From positions 2,890,619 to 2,954,618 of the forward strand of contig NZ_MQWB01000001.1 of the NCBI RefSeq assembly GCF_002257665.1: a stretch of 64,000 nucleotides of DNA, written 5' to 3'. A program made the translations under genes and the position numbers. Below are positions 25,461 through 34,513 of this stretch, one piece after another. The notes beneath the pieces are model-generated. The model made no database searches. It worked only from the letters and a program-made list of their open reading frames with translations, and was not told the DNA's origin. Origin of the DNA: Rubricoccus marinus (lineage in GTDB: Bacteria; Bacteroidota; Rhodothermia; Rhodothermales; Rubricoccaceae). How positions within the stretch are numbered: the first letter of the stretch is position 1; each line of letters opens with the position of its first letter.

Positions 25461-25730
25461 CGTAAGAGGGGTGGCTAGAGTCGCCCGCTCCTGCTGCGCC
25501 TCTGGCGGAATGCCGGGCCGGGAGCGGACTCGCTGTGTGCCGTGCGTCTAGAGCACGACGGGCGCAGAAGATAGAGCCCCCTTTGTGTGGCCTCTGGCGC
25601 GAGGCAGAGCGTTTTACGTGAAGCGGGCCAGATGTGGGACCTCAGCGGGATCCCTGACGAGCAGGCGGAACCAGCCTCTTGCGAGGATGCTCCGACGGGA
25701 CCACTACGGATACGCCTCAGGCGCCAGAGG
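25461..25730. other. 270-base spacer ahead of rplO
   Basis: No gene seen. It contains single 9-mers near 25499 and 25589 and a one-mismatch palindrome (CCTCAGGCGCCAGAGG, 25716-25731). rplO must be transcribed from here or from read-through of the lipoprotein genes. Confidence 0.5.
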
Positions 25731-26219
25731 CTACGGCGTGGGAATGCGTGCGTAGTAGGCCCCCTCGACGGTGACCTTCGGGGGGTTGGCGCTGGACTCG
25801 ATCCGCTCCAGGCGGTACCGGAACCGCCCCCCGACCTCGCCCTCCGTCCGCACGTCGACTACGCTCCCCCTGCCCTGCCCCTCGCTATACAGCACGATAG
25901 GGGATTCCGATTTCCGATACTCTATGTGCTCACGGAATGGCTCGCCGATGGGAGCGACGAGGAGCTCACCCCCTCTGATTTCGAGGTACGGAGTAAGCAA
26001 GGGGAAGCCGTCGCCCTCAGCGTCGCAGAAGAGGCCGGAACGCGGGCTTAGCCCCGAGACGCCGACGTAGGCGCGATGCTCGTAGCGCTCGACCTCGCCG
26101 TCCTCGTAGGTCACGGTGTACTCGCACATGCCGAGCGCGGGGAGAGGCCGATTGGGGATCCCACTGTCGCACGCGGACAACAGGAGAGCCGCCAGGGGCC
26201 AGAGGTGGAGCGCTCGCAT
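25731..26219 (-). CDS. Small lipoprotein inserted in the spc operon
   Basis: A 162-residue protein with lipoprotein signal MRALHLWPLAALLLSAC (Cys17). The mature part is beta-rich: LGMCEYTVTYEDGEVERYE, a CDAEGDGFPLLTPYL block, and VGGRFRYRLERIESSANPPKV near the end. It is paralogous to the neighbour at 26255-26810. No known family was recognised. It has its own TAACTTGA -7 element at 26250-26257. Sitting between rpmD and rplO, it is foreign to the usual operon. Confidence 0.75.
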   Translation of the reverse strand: MRALHLWPLAALLLSACDSGIPNRPLPALGMCEYTVTYEDGEVERYEHRAYVGVSGLSPRSGLFCDAEGDGFPLLTPYLEIRGGELLVAPIGEPFREHIEYRKSESPIVLYSEGQGRGSVVDVRTEGEVGGRFRYRLERIESSANPPKVTVEGAYYARIPTP

Positions 26220-26249
26220 CCGAAGTCAGCGGTCAGTGACAAAGAGCAC

Positions 26250-26257
26250 TCAAGTTA
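26250..26257 (-). promoter_or_regulatory. -7-like element of the spc-inserted lipoprotein
   Basis: TAACTTGA on the minus strand, 31-38 bases upstream of the ATG at 26219; no TTG at the right distance upstream. Confidence 0.3.
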
Positions 26258-26810
26258 CCGCCCCGGCCCGACGGCCTCTGGCGCCAGAGGCTGCTCGTCG
26301 ACGACCGGCGCGTGGAAGGCGCCCTCGACGATGACCTCGGGAGGGTTGCGCGCGGACTGAAAGAGCAGCGTGCGGAATCGGAACCGGCCGCCGATCCGCT
26401 CCTCAATCGCGCACGTCAATCGTGACCTGGCCTTGCTCGTTGTAGTAGAGTGCGCCGTTCTCCTTAACGTAGGAGACGATAGGATTGAACGACTCGCCGA
26501 CAGGGACGGTGAGGAACTCGTCCTCGTTGACGCCGCTCAGCCTGAGGTAGGGCAGGTCCAAGAGGCCGACCTCCCCGTCCGCGTCGCAGATCACGCGCGC
26601 AGGGGCAGTCTCGGAGTCGAGTAGTTGAACGAAGTACGCGCGTTGTTCGATAGTCGTCGCCGCACCGTTCTCGTCCGTAACGGTGTAGGTACACATGCCG
26701 AGCGGGGGTAGCGGGAGATCCGGCGGCGTGGGGTCGAAGCCGCTGGCGAAGGAGTCGCAGCCGGTCAGTGCGAGGACGCACGCCAGAGGCAAGACGAAGA
26801 AGAACCGCAT
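26255..26810 (-). pseudogene. Frameshifted lipoprotein paralogue in the spc operon
   Basis: The intact frame 26403-26810 encodes 135 residues from a lipoprotein signal (MRFFFVLPLACVLALTGC) and a mature part matching the neighbour: LGMCTYTVTDENGAATTIEQ, then CDADGEVGLLDLPYL. It stops abruptly after TIDVRD. Another frame continues at once with AIEERIGGRFRFRTLLFQSA, then RNPPEVIVEGAFHAPV, the counterpart of GGRFRYRLERIESSANPPKV in the paralogue, and ends at TAA 26255-26257. One extra base (or two missing) near 26403-26412 explains it. It is either a recent pseudogene or a sequencing error; the truncated 135-residue form may still be exported. Confidence 0.7.
26275..26290. repeat. 16-bp palindrome at the frameshifted 3' end
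   Basis: Encodes PLAPE in the out-of-frame tail of the pseudogene, ten codons before its stop. Confidence 0.9.
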
Positions 26811-26984
26811 CGACAGAGAGAGTGGCAGGCGCCCGAACGTAGGTAACCCTGCGCCAATGCTAATTCCTACGCACGTTTGCGCGCGCCTCTGGCGTCAGAG
26901 GCTCCCACCCTGTCCCTCGTATACAACGCGGCCTCTGGCGCGAACACGCCAGAGGCCGGAGTCTTTAGAGACAGTCGCCAGAGG

Positions 26985-27164
26985 CTACGCCTCTTCGGTC
27001 GTCACCAAGTGCTTCACCACGCGGACCATGCCCTCGAGCTGAGGCGTGACCTCGTGCTCAACGGTCTGGTTCATCTTGCGGATGCCGAGCGCGACGAGCG
27101 TCCGCTTCTGCTTGGTGGAGCGGTTAATGGCGCTTCGGACCTGGGTAATCTTGATCTTCGACAT
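26985..27164 (-). CDS. rpmD: Ribosomal protein L30
   Basis: A 59-residue protein read from ATG at 27164 to TAG at 26985: MSKIKITQVRSAINRSTKQK, then LVALGIRKMNQTVEH and the C-terminal VKHLVTTEEA. The family pattern of strand-helix-helix is complete. Between rpsE and the inserted lipoproteins. Confidence 0.95.
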   Translation of the reverse strand: MSKIKITQVRSAINRSTKQKRTLVALGIRKMNQTVEHEVTPQLEGMVRVVKHLVTTEEA

Positions 27165-27193
27165 AGTTGGTATTGGCTGTGGGGCCTAGCAGG

Positions 27194-27209
27194 CCTCTGG
27201 CGCCAGAGG
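27194..27209. repeat. 16-bp palindrome between rpmD and rpsE
   Basis: Located 29 bases behind the rpsE stop codon and 30 bases ahead of rpmD. Confidence 0.9.
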
Positions 27210-27237
27210 CCGAAGCCCGCGCCGGAGACGGTCTGCT

Positions 27238-27783
27238 CTAGCCCTCGAAGACGCGCTTGATAGAGATACCGCGGCGTGCGGCGACCTCGGCCGGGTCCTG
27301 GACCTGCGCGAGCGCGTCCATCGTGGCCGCGACGACGTTGTGGGGGTTGGACGAGCCCTGGCTCTTGGAGAGCACGTTGCGGATGCCTGCGCACTCCAAG
27401 ACGGCGCGTACGCCACCACCGGCGATCACGCCGGTACCCTCGGAAGCGGGCTTCAAGAGCACGATGCCTGCGTCCTGACGGCCGCGGACCGAGTGAGGGA
27501 TGGTGCCCTTGCTCGTTACGGGGACGGAGATCATGTTCTTCTTCGCGGCCTCGGTGCCCTTCGAGATCGCGTCTGCGACCTCGTTGGCCTTGCCGAGCCC
27601 GGAGCCGACCTTGCCCGCTCCGTCACCGACGACGACGACGGCGTTGAACGAGAAGCGACGGCCGCCCTTGACGACCTTCGACACGCGGTTCACCTCGACG
27701 AGGCGCTCGATGAGGTTGGACTGGTTGGAGTCGTCCCGGTTGTTGCGACGGCGGTCGTTTCCCCGTCCTTGCTGCTGAGCCAT
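27238..27783 (-). CDS. rpsE: Ribosomal protein S5
   Basis: A 181-residue S5 with the double-stranded-RNA-binding N-terminal domain ([20 protein letters not shown]) and the C-terminal domain with the [20 protein letters not shown] loop. An Arg/Asn-rich N-terminal extension ([20 protein letters not shown]) precedes the core. Spc operon. Confidence 0.96.
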   Translation of the reverse strand: MAQQQGRGNDRRRNNRDDSNQSNLIERLVEVNRVSKVVKGGRRFSFNAVVVVGDGAGKVGSGLGKANEVADAISKGTEAAKKNMISVPVTSKGTIPHSVRGRQDAGIVLLKPASEGTGVIAGGGVRAVLECAGIRNVLSKSQGSSNPHNVVAATMDALAQVQDPAEVAARRGISIKRVFEG

Positions 27784-27801
27784 TGTTCTGTTCGGATGGG
27801 G

Positions 27802-28155
27802 TTAGAAGCGGAGGCCGCCTTCGCGGGCTCCTTCAGCGACGGCCTTGACGCGACCGTGGTAACGGTAGCCGCCACGGTCGAAGACCGCAACGTCCACGCC
27901 AGCGGCCTTGGCGCGCTCGGCGAGGGTCTCGCCCACGGCCTTGCCCGCCTCAACGCCGGTGCTGCTGATGTCGGCCTCGCGGCTCGATGCAGCGGCCAAC
28001 GTGACGCCAGCGGCGTCGTCGATTAGCTGCGCGTAGATGTACTTGTTCGAGCGGAAGACCGCGAGACGCGGGCGCTCAGCCGTTCCGGCCACTTTGGCGC
28101 GGATGCGGCGACGGATGCGGGCGCGGTTGCGCGCCTTGAGAGAAGTCTTAGCCAT
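27802..28155 (-). CDS. rplR: Ribosomal protein L18
   Basis: A 117-residue L18 with basic N-terminus ([20 protein letters not shown]), [15 protein letters not shown] and the C-terminal [20 protein letters not shown] signature. It binds 5S rRNA. Spc operon, 18 bases after rpsE begins upstream on the same strand. Confidence 0.96.
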   Translation of the reverse strand: MAKTSLKARNRARIRRRIRAKVAGTAERPRLAVFRSNKYIYAQLIDDAAGVTLAAASSREADISSTGVEAGKAVGETLAERAKAAGVDVAVFDRGGYRYHGRVKAVAEGAREGGLRF

Positions 28156-28254
28156 CGGGGTGTGCGTGAGGGCTCGGCGATTGCCGACCGGCGAGCCACG
28201 CGAAAGAGGAGCGCGAACGCCAGAGGCTTGGTGTCAGCCTCTGGCGGGAGTGCG

Positions 28255-28821
28255 CTAGCGAGCGGCGGTCTTGCCTGCCTTGCGGCGGACGAACTCGTCG
28301 GTGTAGCGAATGCCTTTGCCCTTGTAGGGCTCCGGCGGGCGGAGGGCGCGGATCTTCGCGGCCACCTGGCCCACGAGCTGCTTGTCGACGCCGGTGATCT
28401 TGATCCGTGGGTTCTGACCACGAATGGTCTCGGCCTGGATGTCGATGCCCTCCGGCGGAACGAAGTAGATCGGGTGCGAGAAGCCGAGCGCGAGTTCGAG
28501 GACGTCCATGCCGGACATCTTCGTTGCGTCGGCGCGGTAGCCCACGCCGATCACGTCGAGCTCCTTCGTGTAGCCCTCGCTCACACCCTGCACCATGTTG
28601 GCGACGAGAGAGCGGGTCAGGCCGTGGAACGAGCGGTGACGCTTCTGATCCGTGGGACGCTCGACGATGACCTCGTCACCTTCGACCGTGACCGTCATGT
28701 CCGGGTCAGCCTGGAAAGAGAGCTCTCCTTTGGCGCCCTTGACGGTGATGGTGTTGTTCTTGGCGACGTCTACCGTCACCCCACCCGGGATCGAGACCGG
28801 CTGTTTTCCGATTCGAGACAT
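28255..28821 (-). CDS. rplF: Ribosomal protein L6
   Basis: A 188-residue L6 with both repeated L6 domains and the C-terminal signature PEPYKGKGIRYTDEFVRRKAGK. N-terminal MSRIGKQPVSIPGGVTV is standard. Spc operon between rpsH and rplR; the 99-base spacer behind it carries two opposed 9-mers. Confidence 0.97.
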   Translation of the reverse strand: MSRIGKQPVSIPGGVTVDVAKNNTITVKGAKGELSFQADPDMTVTVEGDEVIVERPTDQKRHRSFHGLTRSLVANMVQGVSEGYTKELDVIGVGYRADATKMSGMDVLELALGFSHPIYFVPPEGIDIQAETIRGQNPRIKITGVDKQLVGQVAAKIRALRPPEPYKGKGIRYTDEFVRRKAGKTAAR

Positions 28822-28839
28822 TGTGTTAGGGGTCGGGGG

Positions 28840-29241
28840 TTACTGGACGGTCGCGAGAACCTCGCCACCGATTCCGGCGCGGCGAGCCTCCTTGTCGGTC
28901 ATCACGCCACGGCTCGTAGAGACGATGGCGATGCCGAGTCCGTTGAGGACGCGCGGCAAGTCGGCTGCGCCAACGTAGCGGCGGAGGCCCGGCTTGGAGA
29001 CGCGGGTGATCTTCTGGATGACGGGCTTGCCGCCGCGGAGGTACTTCAAGTAGACCCGGATCAGGCCCTGCTTGCTGTCCTCCACGTTGACGAAGTCCTG
29101 CACGAAGCCCTTATCCTTGAGGATCTGGGTGATCGCCCGCTTCAGGTTGCTGGCGGGCACGTCGACGTGCGGGTGGCGGGCCTTCTGCGCATTGCGGATG
29201 CGCGTGAGGTAGTCCGCGACGGGGTCGGTAACTGCGCTCAT
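28840..29241 (-). CDS. rpsH: Ribosomal protein S8
   Basis: A 133-residue S8 ([20 protein letters not shown]) with the conserved C-terminal [20 protein letters not shown] that contacts helix 21 of 16S rRNA. In E. coli S8 represses the spc operon; whether it does so here cannot be seen. Confidence 0.97.
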   Translation of the reverse strand: MSAVTDPVADYLTRIRNAQKARHPHVDVPASNLKRAITQILKDKGFVQDFVNVEDSKQGLIRVYLKYLRGGKPVIQKITRVSKPGLRRYVGAADLPRVLNGLGIAIVSTSRGVMTDKEARRAGIGGEVLATVQ

Positions 29242-29337
29242 GTGTCTTCGGTCAGTTCGGACGCGGGTGCCCCTTAGGGCGGCGCCGCTTGACCGCTAGA
29301 TGAATAGAAATGGGTGCCGATGGCGCGAGGCCCGAGG

Positions 29338-29353
29338 CCTCTGGCGCCAGAGG
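29338..29353. repeat. 16-bp palindrome behind rpsN
   Basis: Four bases beyond the rpsN stop codon, in the rpsN-rpsH gap. Confidence 0.9.
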
Positions 29354-29357
29354 CGCT

Positions 29358-29627
29358 TTACCAGCTCGCCTTGCGGACGCCTGGGATCTTGCCGTCGTGT
29401 GCCATCTCACGGAAGATCACGCGGCTGATGCCGAACTTCCGGAGGAAGCCGCGGGGGCGACCCGTGAGGGCGCAGCGGTTGTGGAGGCGAACGGCAGCGG
29501 AGTCACGGGGAAGCTTCTGGAGCCCCTCGTAGTCGCCAGCTGCTTTGAGTTCGGCACGCTTGGCGGCGTACTTCTCAACGAGCTTGCGGCGCTTCTTTTC
29601 GCGGGCGATAACGCTCTTCTTGGCCAT
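29358..29627 (-). CDS. rpsN: Ribosomal protein S14 (zinc-free form)
   Basis: An 89-residue S14 ([20 protein letters not shown]) with [20 protein letters not shown], the C-terminal RNA-binding signature. The CxxC pairs of the short zinc form are absent, so this is the long C-minus type. Between rplE and rpsH. Confidence 0.96.
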   Translation of the reverse strand: MAKKSVIAREKKRRKLVEKYAAKRAELKAAGDYEGLQKLPRDSAAVRLHNRCALTGRPRGFLRKFGISRVIFREMAHDGKIPGVRKASW

Positions 29628-29641
29628 GGTGTGTTGGGGTC

Positions 29642-30214
29642 TTAAGCGGTTTCCTCCTCCTCCCGACGCACGAACGGCATGCCGAGCTCCTTCAGGAGCG
29701 CGAACGCCTCCTCGTCGGTTTCAGCCGTCGTGACGAAGCTGATGTCGAGGCCCGTGACGCGGTCCACCTTGTCGATGTCGATCTCGGGGAAGATGATCTG
29801 CTCCTTGATGCCGAGCGTGTAGTTGCCGCGGCCGTCGAACGAGCGGTCGGGGATGCCACGGAAGTCACGGACGCCAGGAAGTGCGAGCGTGATCAGGCGA
29901 TCCAGGAACTCCCACATGCGCTCCCCGCGCAGCGTTACCGCAACGCCGACGGGCATGCCCTCGCGGAGCTTGAAGTTAGAGATCGACTTCCGCGACGCGC
30001 GGATCGCAGGCTGCTGACCCGTGATCTTGCGGAGCTCCTCGACGGCGTCGTCCAGGATCTTCTTGTTGACGGAAGCCTCGCCGATGCCCTTGTTGATGAC
30101 GATTTTCGTCAGCCGGGGCACCTGCATCGGGTTGGCGTACTCGAACCGTTCGGTGAGCGCCGAGGTGATCTCAGAGCGGTAGCGCTCTTTGAGTCGGGGT
30201 GTGTAGTTCTCCAT
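29642..30214 (-). CDS. rplE: Ribosomal protein L5
   Basis: A 190-residue L5 from ATG at 30214 ([20 protein letters not shown]). The conserved [28 protein letters not shown] and [16 protein letters not shown] segments are intact; the C-terminus ends with an acidic REEEETA. It binds 5S rRNA and the P-site tRNA. Confidence 0.97.
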   Translation of the reverse strand: MENYTPRLKERYRSEITSALTERFEYANPMQVPRLTKIVINKGIGEASVNKKILDDAVEELRKITGQQPAIRASRKSISNFKLREGMPVGVAVTLRGERMWEFLDRLITLALPGVRDFRGIPDRSFDGRGNYTLGIKEQIIFPEIDIDKVDRVTGLDISFVTTAETDEEAFALLKELGMPFVRREEEETA

Positions 30215-30270
30215 GTGTGTCGTCGTCGAGCGGGCCAGTTGGCGCGGAGGAGAGCCGGAAAGGCTCAGGG

Positions 30271-30286
30271 CCTCTGGCGCCAGAGG
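30271..30286. repeat. 16-bp palindrome between rplX and rplE
   Basis: In the 121-base rplX-rplE spacer, with a single 9-mer 25 bases away. Confidence 0.9.
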
Positions 30287-30335
30287 CGGGCCGCCTCGTG
30301 GACGGATGCGGCGCCAGAGGCTGGCGCCAAAGTGG

Positions 30336-30728
30336 TTAGCTGTCCAGCTCTTCGCCGGTGGTCTTGGCGTAGCGGACCCAGCGGCCCTTGCCCGTCCCGG
30401 AATCCTCGACGCGCTTGCGTCCGATCCGAGTGGGGGCGCCGTTGCCGTCGACCGGGACCACGTTCGAGATGTGGATCGGTCGCTCGGCTTCGATGCGGCC
30501 ACCGTTGGGGTACTGCTGGTTCGGCTTCGTGTGCTTGTAGCGCACGTTGACGCCCTCCACGAGCACCTTATCGAGCTTCGGGTACACCTCCAGCACGCGA
30601 GCCTGGTAGCCCTTCGGGCGGTCCTGGTTCGGGCTGAGGTTCTTCGCGCTCGTGATCGCCTTGGTGAGGGCGACGGTCTCGCCCTTTTTGACGTGGAGCT
30701 TCTTCTGCTTGTTCTTGGTACGCGGCAT
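30336..30728 (-). CDS. rplX: Ribosomal protein L24
   Basis: A 130-residue protein from ATG at 30728. The KOW motif ([15 protein letters not shown], then [21 protein letters not shown]) is followed by [20 protein letters not shown] and a VGRKRVED-like end ([10 protein letters not shown]). It is slightly longer than most L24 (about 105) through a basic C-terminal tail. Starts five bases past the rplN stop. Confidence 0.96.
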   Translation of the reverse strand: MPRTKNKQKKLHVKKGETVALTKAITSAKNLSPNQDRPKGYQARVLEVYPKLDKVLVEGVNVRYKHTKPNQQYPNGGRIEAERPIHISNVVPVDGNGAPTRIGRKRVEDSGTGKGRWVRYAKTTGEELDS

Positions 30729-30732
30729 CGGT

Positions 30733-31101
30733 CTAAAGGACTTCAGGAGCGAGGGAAACGATGCGCATGTACTGGCGCTCGCGGAGCTCACGGGCCACAG
30801 GCCCGAAGATGCGCGTGCCGCGCGGCTCGTCGGAGTCGTTCAGCAGCACGGCCGCGTTCTCGTCGAAGCGGATGTAAGAGCCGTCGGGACGACGGAGCTC
30901 TTTCTTGGTGCGAACGATGACGGCCTTGGAGACGTCGCCTTTCTTGACGTTGCCGCCAGGGATGGCGCTCTTGACGCTGATGACAATCTTGTCACCAACG
31001 CTGGCATAGCGACGCTTGGAGCCGCCGAGGACGCGGATGCACAGCACCTCCTTCGCCCCGCTGTTATCGGCTACTGCGAGCCGGGATTCCTGCTGGATCA
31101 T
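30733..31101 (-). CDS. rplN: Ribosomal protein L14
   Basis: A 122-residue L14 ([20 protein letters not shown]) with the [20 protein letters not shown] and [20 protein letters not shown] signatures, the usual length and ends. Between rpsQ and rplX. Confidence 0.97.
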   Translation of the reverse strand: MIQQESRLAVADNSGAKEVLCIRVLGGSKRRYASVGDKIVISVKSAIPGGNVKKGDVSKAVIVRTKKELRRPDGSYIRFDENAAVLLNDSDEPRGTRIFGPVARELRERQYMRIVSLAPEVL

Positions 31102-31122
31102 GGGTGGGAGACGTAGGGGTGA

Positions 31123-31509
31123 TTACTTCGCGCGCTCAACCACCTCGACGAGGCGCCAGCGCTTCGTTTTGGAGATCGGGCGTGTTTCCTGGATGCGGAC
31201 GACGTCGCCTTCGTTGGCGTCGTTGGACTCATCGTGGGCCTTCAGCTTCGTCGTCTGCTTGATAAACTTCCCGTAGATCGGGTGCTTTACCTGACGCTGG
31301 ATCGCGATCGTGATCGTCTTATCCATCTTGTCGGAGACGACGAGGCCGACGCGGAACTTGCGCGCGCCGCGCTCGGAGTCCGTCGAAACGGAGGATCCGG
31401 TCGCGATCTGCGAGAGCGAGGCCATCGAGGGGCTCGTCTGCGCGGGCTCCTGCTCGGGGATCTCGGTGCCCGTCTCGGGCGCGTCCAGCTCGGGCTGGGA
31501 ATCTGCCAT
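31123..31509 (-). CDS. rpsQ: Ribosomal protein S17 with N-terminal extension
   Basis: Residues 49-128 are S17 ([20 protein letters not shown], then [19 protein letters not shown]). The first 48 residues ([20 protein letters not shown]...) are acidic, rich in Gln and Ser and probably disordered. An internal Met29 (MASLSQ) could be an alternative start but would still leave an extra 20 residues. Most S17 are about 85 residues. Confidence 0.94.
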   Translation of the reverse strand: MADSQPELDAPETGTEIPEQEPAQTSPSMASLSQIATGSSVSTDSERGARKFRVGLVVSDKMDKTITIAIQRQVKHPIYGKFIKQTTKLKAHDESNDANEGDVVRIQETRPISKTKRWRLVEVVERAK

Positions 31510-31755
31510 AGCGGCGGTGCCCCTTGAGGGGGCGGCTAATTCGCTTGGTGAGCCGGCACCTCACCAACTACGTGGGATATCGTGCTCGCAGGAGGCCTCT
31601 GGCGAGGCGCGCGCTGGCGAGCGTCCGACCGCCGGGGTCGGAACGGATGAGAATACGGAGGGGCGCAGTGAAGGCACCGGGAAGCCTACCCGCTGGTGCG
31701 GAGGCCACCGAGACTTCACCCTCTTGCCTCTGGCGCGGCGCCAGAGGCAGGAGCG
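31510..31755. other. 246-base spacer between rpmC and rpsQ
   Basis: Long for this operon. No gene seen; a single 9-mer near 31596 and a compound pair (CCTCTGGCG, CGG, CGCCAGAGG type) at 31726-31747 next to the rpmC stop. Confidence 0.5.
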
Positions 31756-31953
31756 CTAGGCGTCGGCCTTCTTCTTCTCGTTCAGAATGGTCTTGAGGCG
31801 AGCGATCTCGCGGCGCTTCTCGCGCAGGATCACCGGGTCCTCCAGGCCCGCAACAACGCGGCGGAAACGGAGCTCGGTGATGTCCTGACGGTTTTCGGCG
31901 ATGCGCTCCTCGATCTCGCTCGAGTTCATCTCGCGGATGTCTTTGGCCTTCAT
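31756..31953 (-). CDS. rpmC: Ribosomal protein L29
   Basis: A 65-residue two-helix protein (MKAKDIREMNSSEIEERIAE) with ELRFRRVVAGLEDPVILREK in the middle and the basic KTILNEKKKADA end. It surrounds the peptide exit tunnel. Between rplP and rpsQ. Confidence 0.96.
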   Translation of the reverse strand: MKAKDIREMNSSEIEERIAENRQDITELRFRRVVAGLEDPVILREKRREIARLKTILNEKKKADA

Positions 31954-32009
31954 CTATCGGGGGGTCACAGAACGCCCCGGCCACAAGGACCGGGGCGCGC
32001 TAAATGGAT

Positions 32010-32861
32010 CTAAGCGGGGTTGAGGTCGGCGTCGCCGCCCGTGGCGTCGGTCGTGTCCTCGCCAGAGGCGTCCTCGCCGGCCGTGTCGCCAGAAGCCTCT
32101 GGCGTCTCGTCGGTCGGGATCTCGACTTCGTTGCCGTCCTCCGCGCGGAGGCTGTCAACGTAATCGGTGAGCGCCTCGAAGTCGCCGTCGGCGAGCAGGC
32201 GTGCCTGCTTCGTCCACGTCTCCTCGTTGACGAACTCCTGATCGGTGCCGTCGGCTTCGATGACCGCACGGAGCTTCTCGAGGTCCATGTCGGCAAGTGC
32301 CGCGTAGGTCTCGATGCCCTCGTTCGCGAGCGCCTCCAGCATGGAGCCGCCGAGACCGTAGATCTTCGTGAGGTCGTCGTTGCTGACCGTGGCCGTGAGG
32401 CTGGTGTCACCGCCAGAGGTGAACGCGTCCGCTGCCGGGGCAACGGGGGTCAACTCGGGCCGCATGACGATCTTCGCCTTGATCGGGAGCTTCTGGATCG
32501 CGAGTCGCATGGACTCACGCGCCACGTCCTCGGTCACGCCGCTGATCTCGAACAGAATGCGGCCGGGCTTGACAACGGCCACCCAGTACTCGGGTGAGCC
32601 CTTGCCCTTACCCATGCGGGTCTCGGCCGGCTTCTTCGTGATAGGCTTGTCGGGGAAGACGCGGATCCACACCTTACCCTGTCGCTTCATGCGACGGGTC
32701 ATGGCGATACGAGCGGCTTCGATCTGACGGGAGGTGATCCAGCCCGCGTCGAGCGCTTTGATTCCGTAGTCCCCAAAGGTGACACGGGCACCGCGCTGCG
32801 CGAGCCCCTTCACCCGGCCCTTTTGCATCTTGCGGAACTTGGTCCGCTTCGGCATCAACAT
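32010..32861 (-). CDS. rplP: Ribosomal protein L16 fused to an HhH-like domain
   Basis: Residues 1-136 are a standard L16 ([20 protein letters not shown] to [12 protein letters not shown]). A second module follows at 161-236: [40 protein letters not shown], then a [20 protein letters not shown] helix. This is the helix-hairpin-helix-like domain that is found fused to several ribosomal and DNA-related proteins in Bacteroidota (G-x-G hairpin, then the W-x-x-Q-A-x-L-A-x-x-G-D-x-x-x-L end). An acidic tail (240-283) containing TPEASGD closes it. The protein is twice the usual length; a role in binding rRNA or polymers is inferred. Confidence 0.93.
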   Translation of the reverse strand: MLMPKRTKFRKMQKGRVKGLAQRGARVTFGDYGIKALDAGWITSRQIEAARIAMTRRMKRQGKVWIRVFPDKPITKKPAETRMGKGKGSPEYWVAVVKPGRILFEISGVTEDVARESMRLAIQKLPIKAKIVMRPELTPVAPAADAFTSGGDTSLTATVSNDDLTKIYGLGGSMLEALANEGIETYAALADMDLEKLRAVIEADGTDQEFVNEETWTKQARLLADGDFEALTDYVDSLRAEDGNEVEIPTDETPEASGDTAGEDASGEDTTDATGGDADLNPA

Positions 32862-32889
32862 AATCTCAGAGGTTTAGGGTTGGGGTCGG

Positions 32890-33708
32890 TTAGCGTCGGC
32901 CGCGGCCTCCGCCGCTACCTCCAGTGTTGCCGCCACGTCCGCCGCGGCCGCCTCCGCCACCGCGGTTGTCGCGACCGCCACCGCGTCCACCGCGGTCGTC
33001 ACGTCCACCGCGACGGCGCTCGGGCACGCTCGGAGCAGCGGACTGCTGGCGCTGTGCGTAGGCGTTCGGGGAAAGGTCGGGCTTGCCGATGACCTCGCCG
33101 TGGAAGATCCAGACCTTCACGCCGCAGGTGCCTGCAACGGTAAAGGCAGTGGCCTCGGCGTAGTCGATGTCAGCACGGAGCGTGTGGAGCGGCACGCGGC
33201 CTTCCATGTACTGCTCCACGCGACGCATCTCGGAGCCGCCGAGGCGGCCGCCGACTTTGATGCGGATGCCTTCGGCACCCATGCGCATCGCGGCGCCGAG
33301 CGCCTGCTTCATCGCGCGGCGGTAGGACACGCGGCCCTCCAGCTGCTGCGCGATGTTCTGCGCGACGAGGCTGGCGTCCAACTCGGGACGCTTGATCTCG
33401 TTGATGTTGATCTGGACGTCCTTGTCTGTGAGCGTCTTCAACTCCTCGCGGAGCTTCTCGACCTCGGAACCGCCGCGGCCAATGATGACACCGGGACGGG
33501 AGGTGTGGAGCGTGAGGATGACGCGGCGAGGCGTCCGCTCGATGACGACGCGGGAGAGCCCCGCGCGCTTCAGGCGAGCGTTGAGGTACCGGCGGATCTC
33601 CTCGTCTTCGACGAGCTTCTCCGCGAAGGAACCGGTCTCGAACCAGTTGGAGTCCCAGCCGCGGATGACGCCGAGGCGGAATCCAACGGGGTTGATTTTC
33701 TGACCCAT
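32890..33708 (-). CDS. rpsC: Ribosomal protein S3 with RGG-rich tail
   Basis: Residues 1-220 are S3 with the KH-type loop (VIIGRGG at 74-80) and the C-terminal domain ([20 protein letters not shown], then [14 protein letters not shown]). Residues 231-272 are an Arg/Gly tail with RGG repeats ([15 protein letters not shown]...). RGG tails bind RNA in many eukaryotic proteins; such a tail on bacterial S3 is uncommon. S3 forms the mRNA entry helicase site with S4 and S5. Confidence 0.95.
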   Translation of the reverse strand: MGQKINPVGFRLGVIRGWDSNWFETGSFAEKLVEDEEIRRYLNARLKRAGLSRVVIERTPRRVILTLHTSRPGVIIGRGGSEVEKLREELKTLTDKDVQININEIKRPELDASLVAQNIAQQLEGRVSYRRAMKQALGAAMRMGAEGIRIKVGGRLGGSEMRRVEQYMEGRVPLHTLRADIDYAEATAFTVAGTCGVKVWIFHGEVIGKPDLSPNAYAQRQQSAAPSVPERRRGGRDDRGGRGGGRDNRGGGGGRGGRGGNTGGSGGGRGRR

Positions 33709-33790
33709 GAGTGTGGGGGTGTGCTTTGCAGGTCGCGAGGGCAGGCGCGCACGGCGCGAAGCCTCTGGCGCGACCTCTACGTGCTGATGA

Positions 33791-34150
33791 TTACGCCTCG
33801 GCGCCAGAGGCCTCTGGCGTGCCGACGATGACCGTGAGGTGGCTGGACCGCTTCAGGATCGGGTGGGCCCGACCGCGAGAAACCGGCTGAAAGCGCTTCA
33901 TGACCGGCGCTTCGTCGACCATGACGGTCTTGACGACGAGCTCGGTCTCGTCAACGCGGTCCTCGCTCCGGTCGAAGAGGTTGGCGACGGCAGACCGGAT
34001 GGCCTTGTCGAGGATCGGAGCAGCCTTCTGCGGCAGGAACTGCAGCGTGGCGAGGGCCTCCTGGGCGTTCTTGCCCCGGACGACGTCGGCCACGATCCGC
34101 AGCTTGCGCGGGCTGATCTTGATGTACTTGTGCTTGGCGCGTGCTTCCAT
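33791..34150 (-). CDS. rplV: Ribosomal protein L22
   Basis: A 119-residue L22 ([20 protein letters not shown]) with the beta-hairpin segment [20 protein letters not shown] that lines the exit tunnel near the macrolide site. The last residues TPEASGAEA are encoded by a perfect 18-bp repeat palindrome reaching almost to the stop. Confidence 0.96.
   Translation of the reverse strand: MEARAKHKYIKISPRKLRIVADVVRGKNAQEALATLQFLPQKAAPILDKAIRSAVANLFDRSEDRVDETELVVKTVMVDEAPVMKRFQPVSRGRAHPILKRSSHLTVIVGTPEASGAEA
33802..33819. repeat. 18-bp palindrome forming the rplV C-terminus
   Basis: In frame with rplV; it encodes PEASGA four residues before the end of the protein. Confidence 0.9.
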
Positions 34151-34222
34151 GTCAGTATTCGGTGTTCGGTGTTCGGCGCGTCGCCAGAGGCCGGGCCCCT
34201 GGCGACGGAACGCCGTCGACCA

Positions 34223-34507
34223 TTAGCGACGGCGCTTGTCCGCCTTCGAACCAGCGTGGCCCCGGAAGGTGCGCGTGGGCGCGAACTCTCCGAGCTTGTG
34301 GCCGATCATGTTCTCGGTCACGTAGACCGGGATGAACTGCTTCCCGTTGTGCACGGCGAAGGTGAGTCCGATCATGTCGGGGGTGATCATGGAGCCGCGG
34401 CTCCACGTCTTGATGACCTTCTTGCGGCCGGCGCCCTCCTGCATCGCGTCCACCTTCTGGCGGAGCTTGTAGTAGACGAAAGGGCCCTTCTTGAGCGAGC
34501 GTGCCAT
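34223..34507 (-). CDS. rpsS: Ribosomal protein S19
   Basis: A 94-residue S19 ([20 protein letters not shown]) with the C-terminal [20 protein letters not shown] signature. It contacts 16S rRNA and the P-site. Between rplB and rplV. Confidence 0.97.
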   Translation of the reverse strand: MARSLKKGPFVYYKLRQKVDAMQEGAGRKKVIKTWSRGSMITPDMIGLTFAVHNGKQFIPVYVTENMIGHKLGEFAPTRTFRGHAGSKADKRRR

Positions 34508-34513
34508 ATCTGG

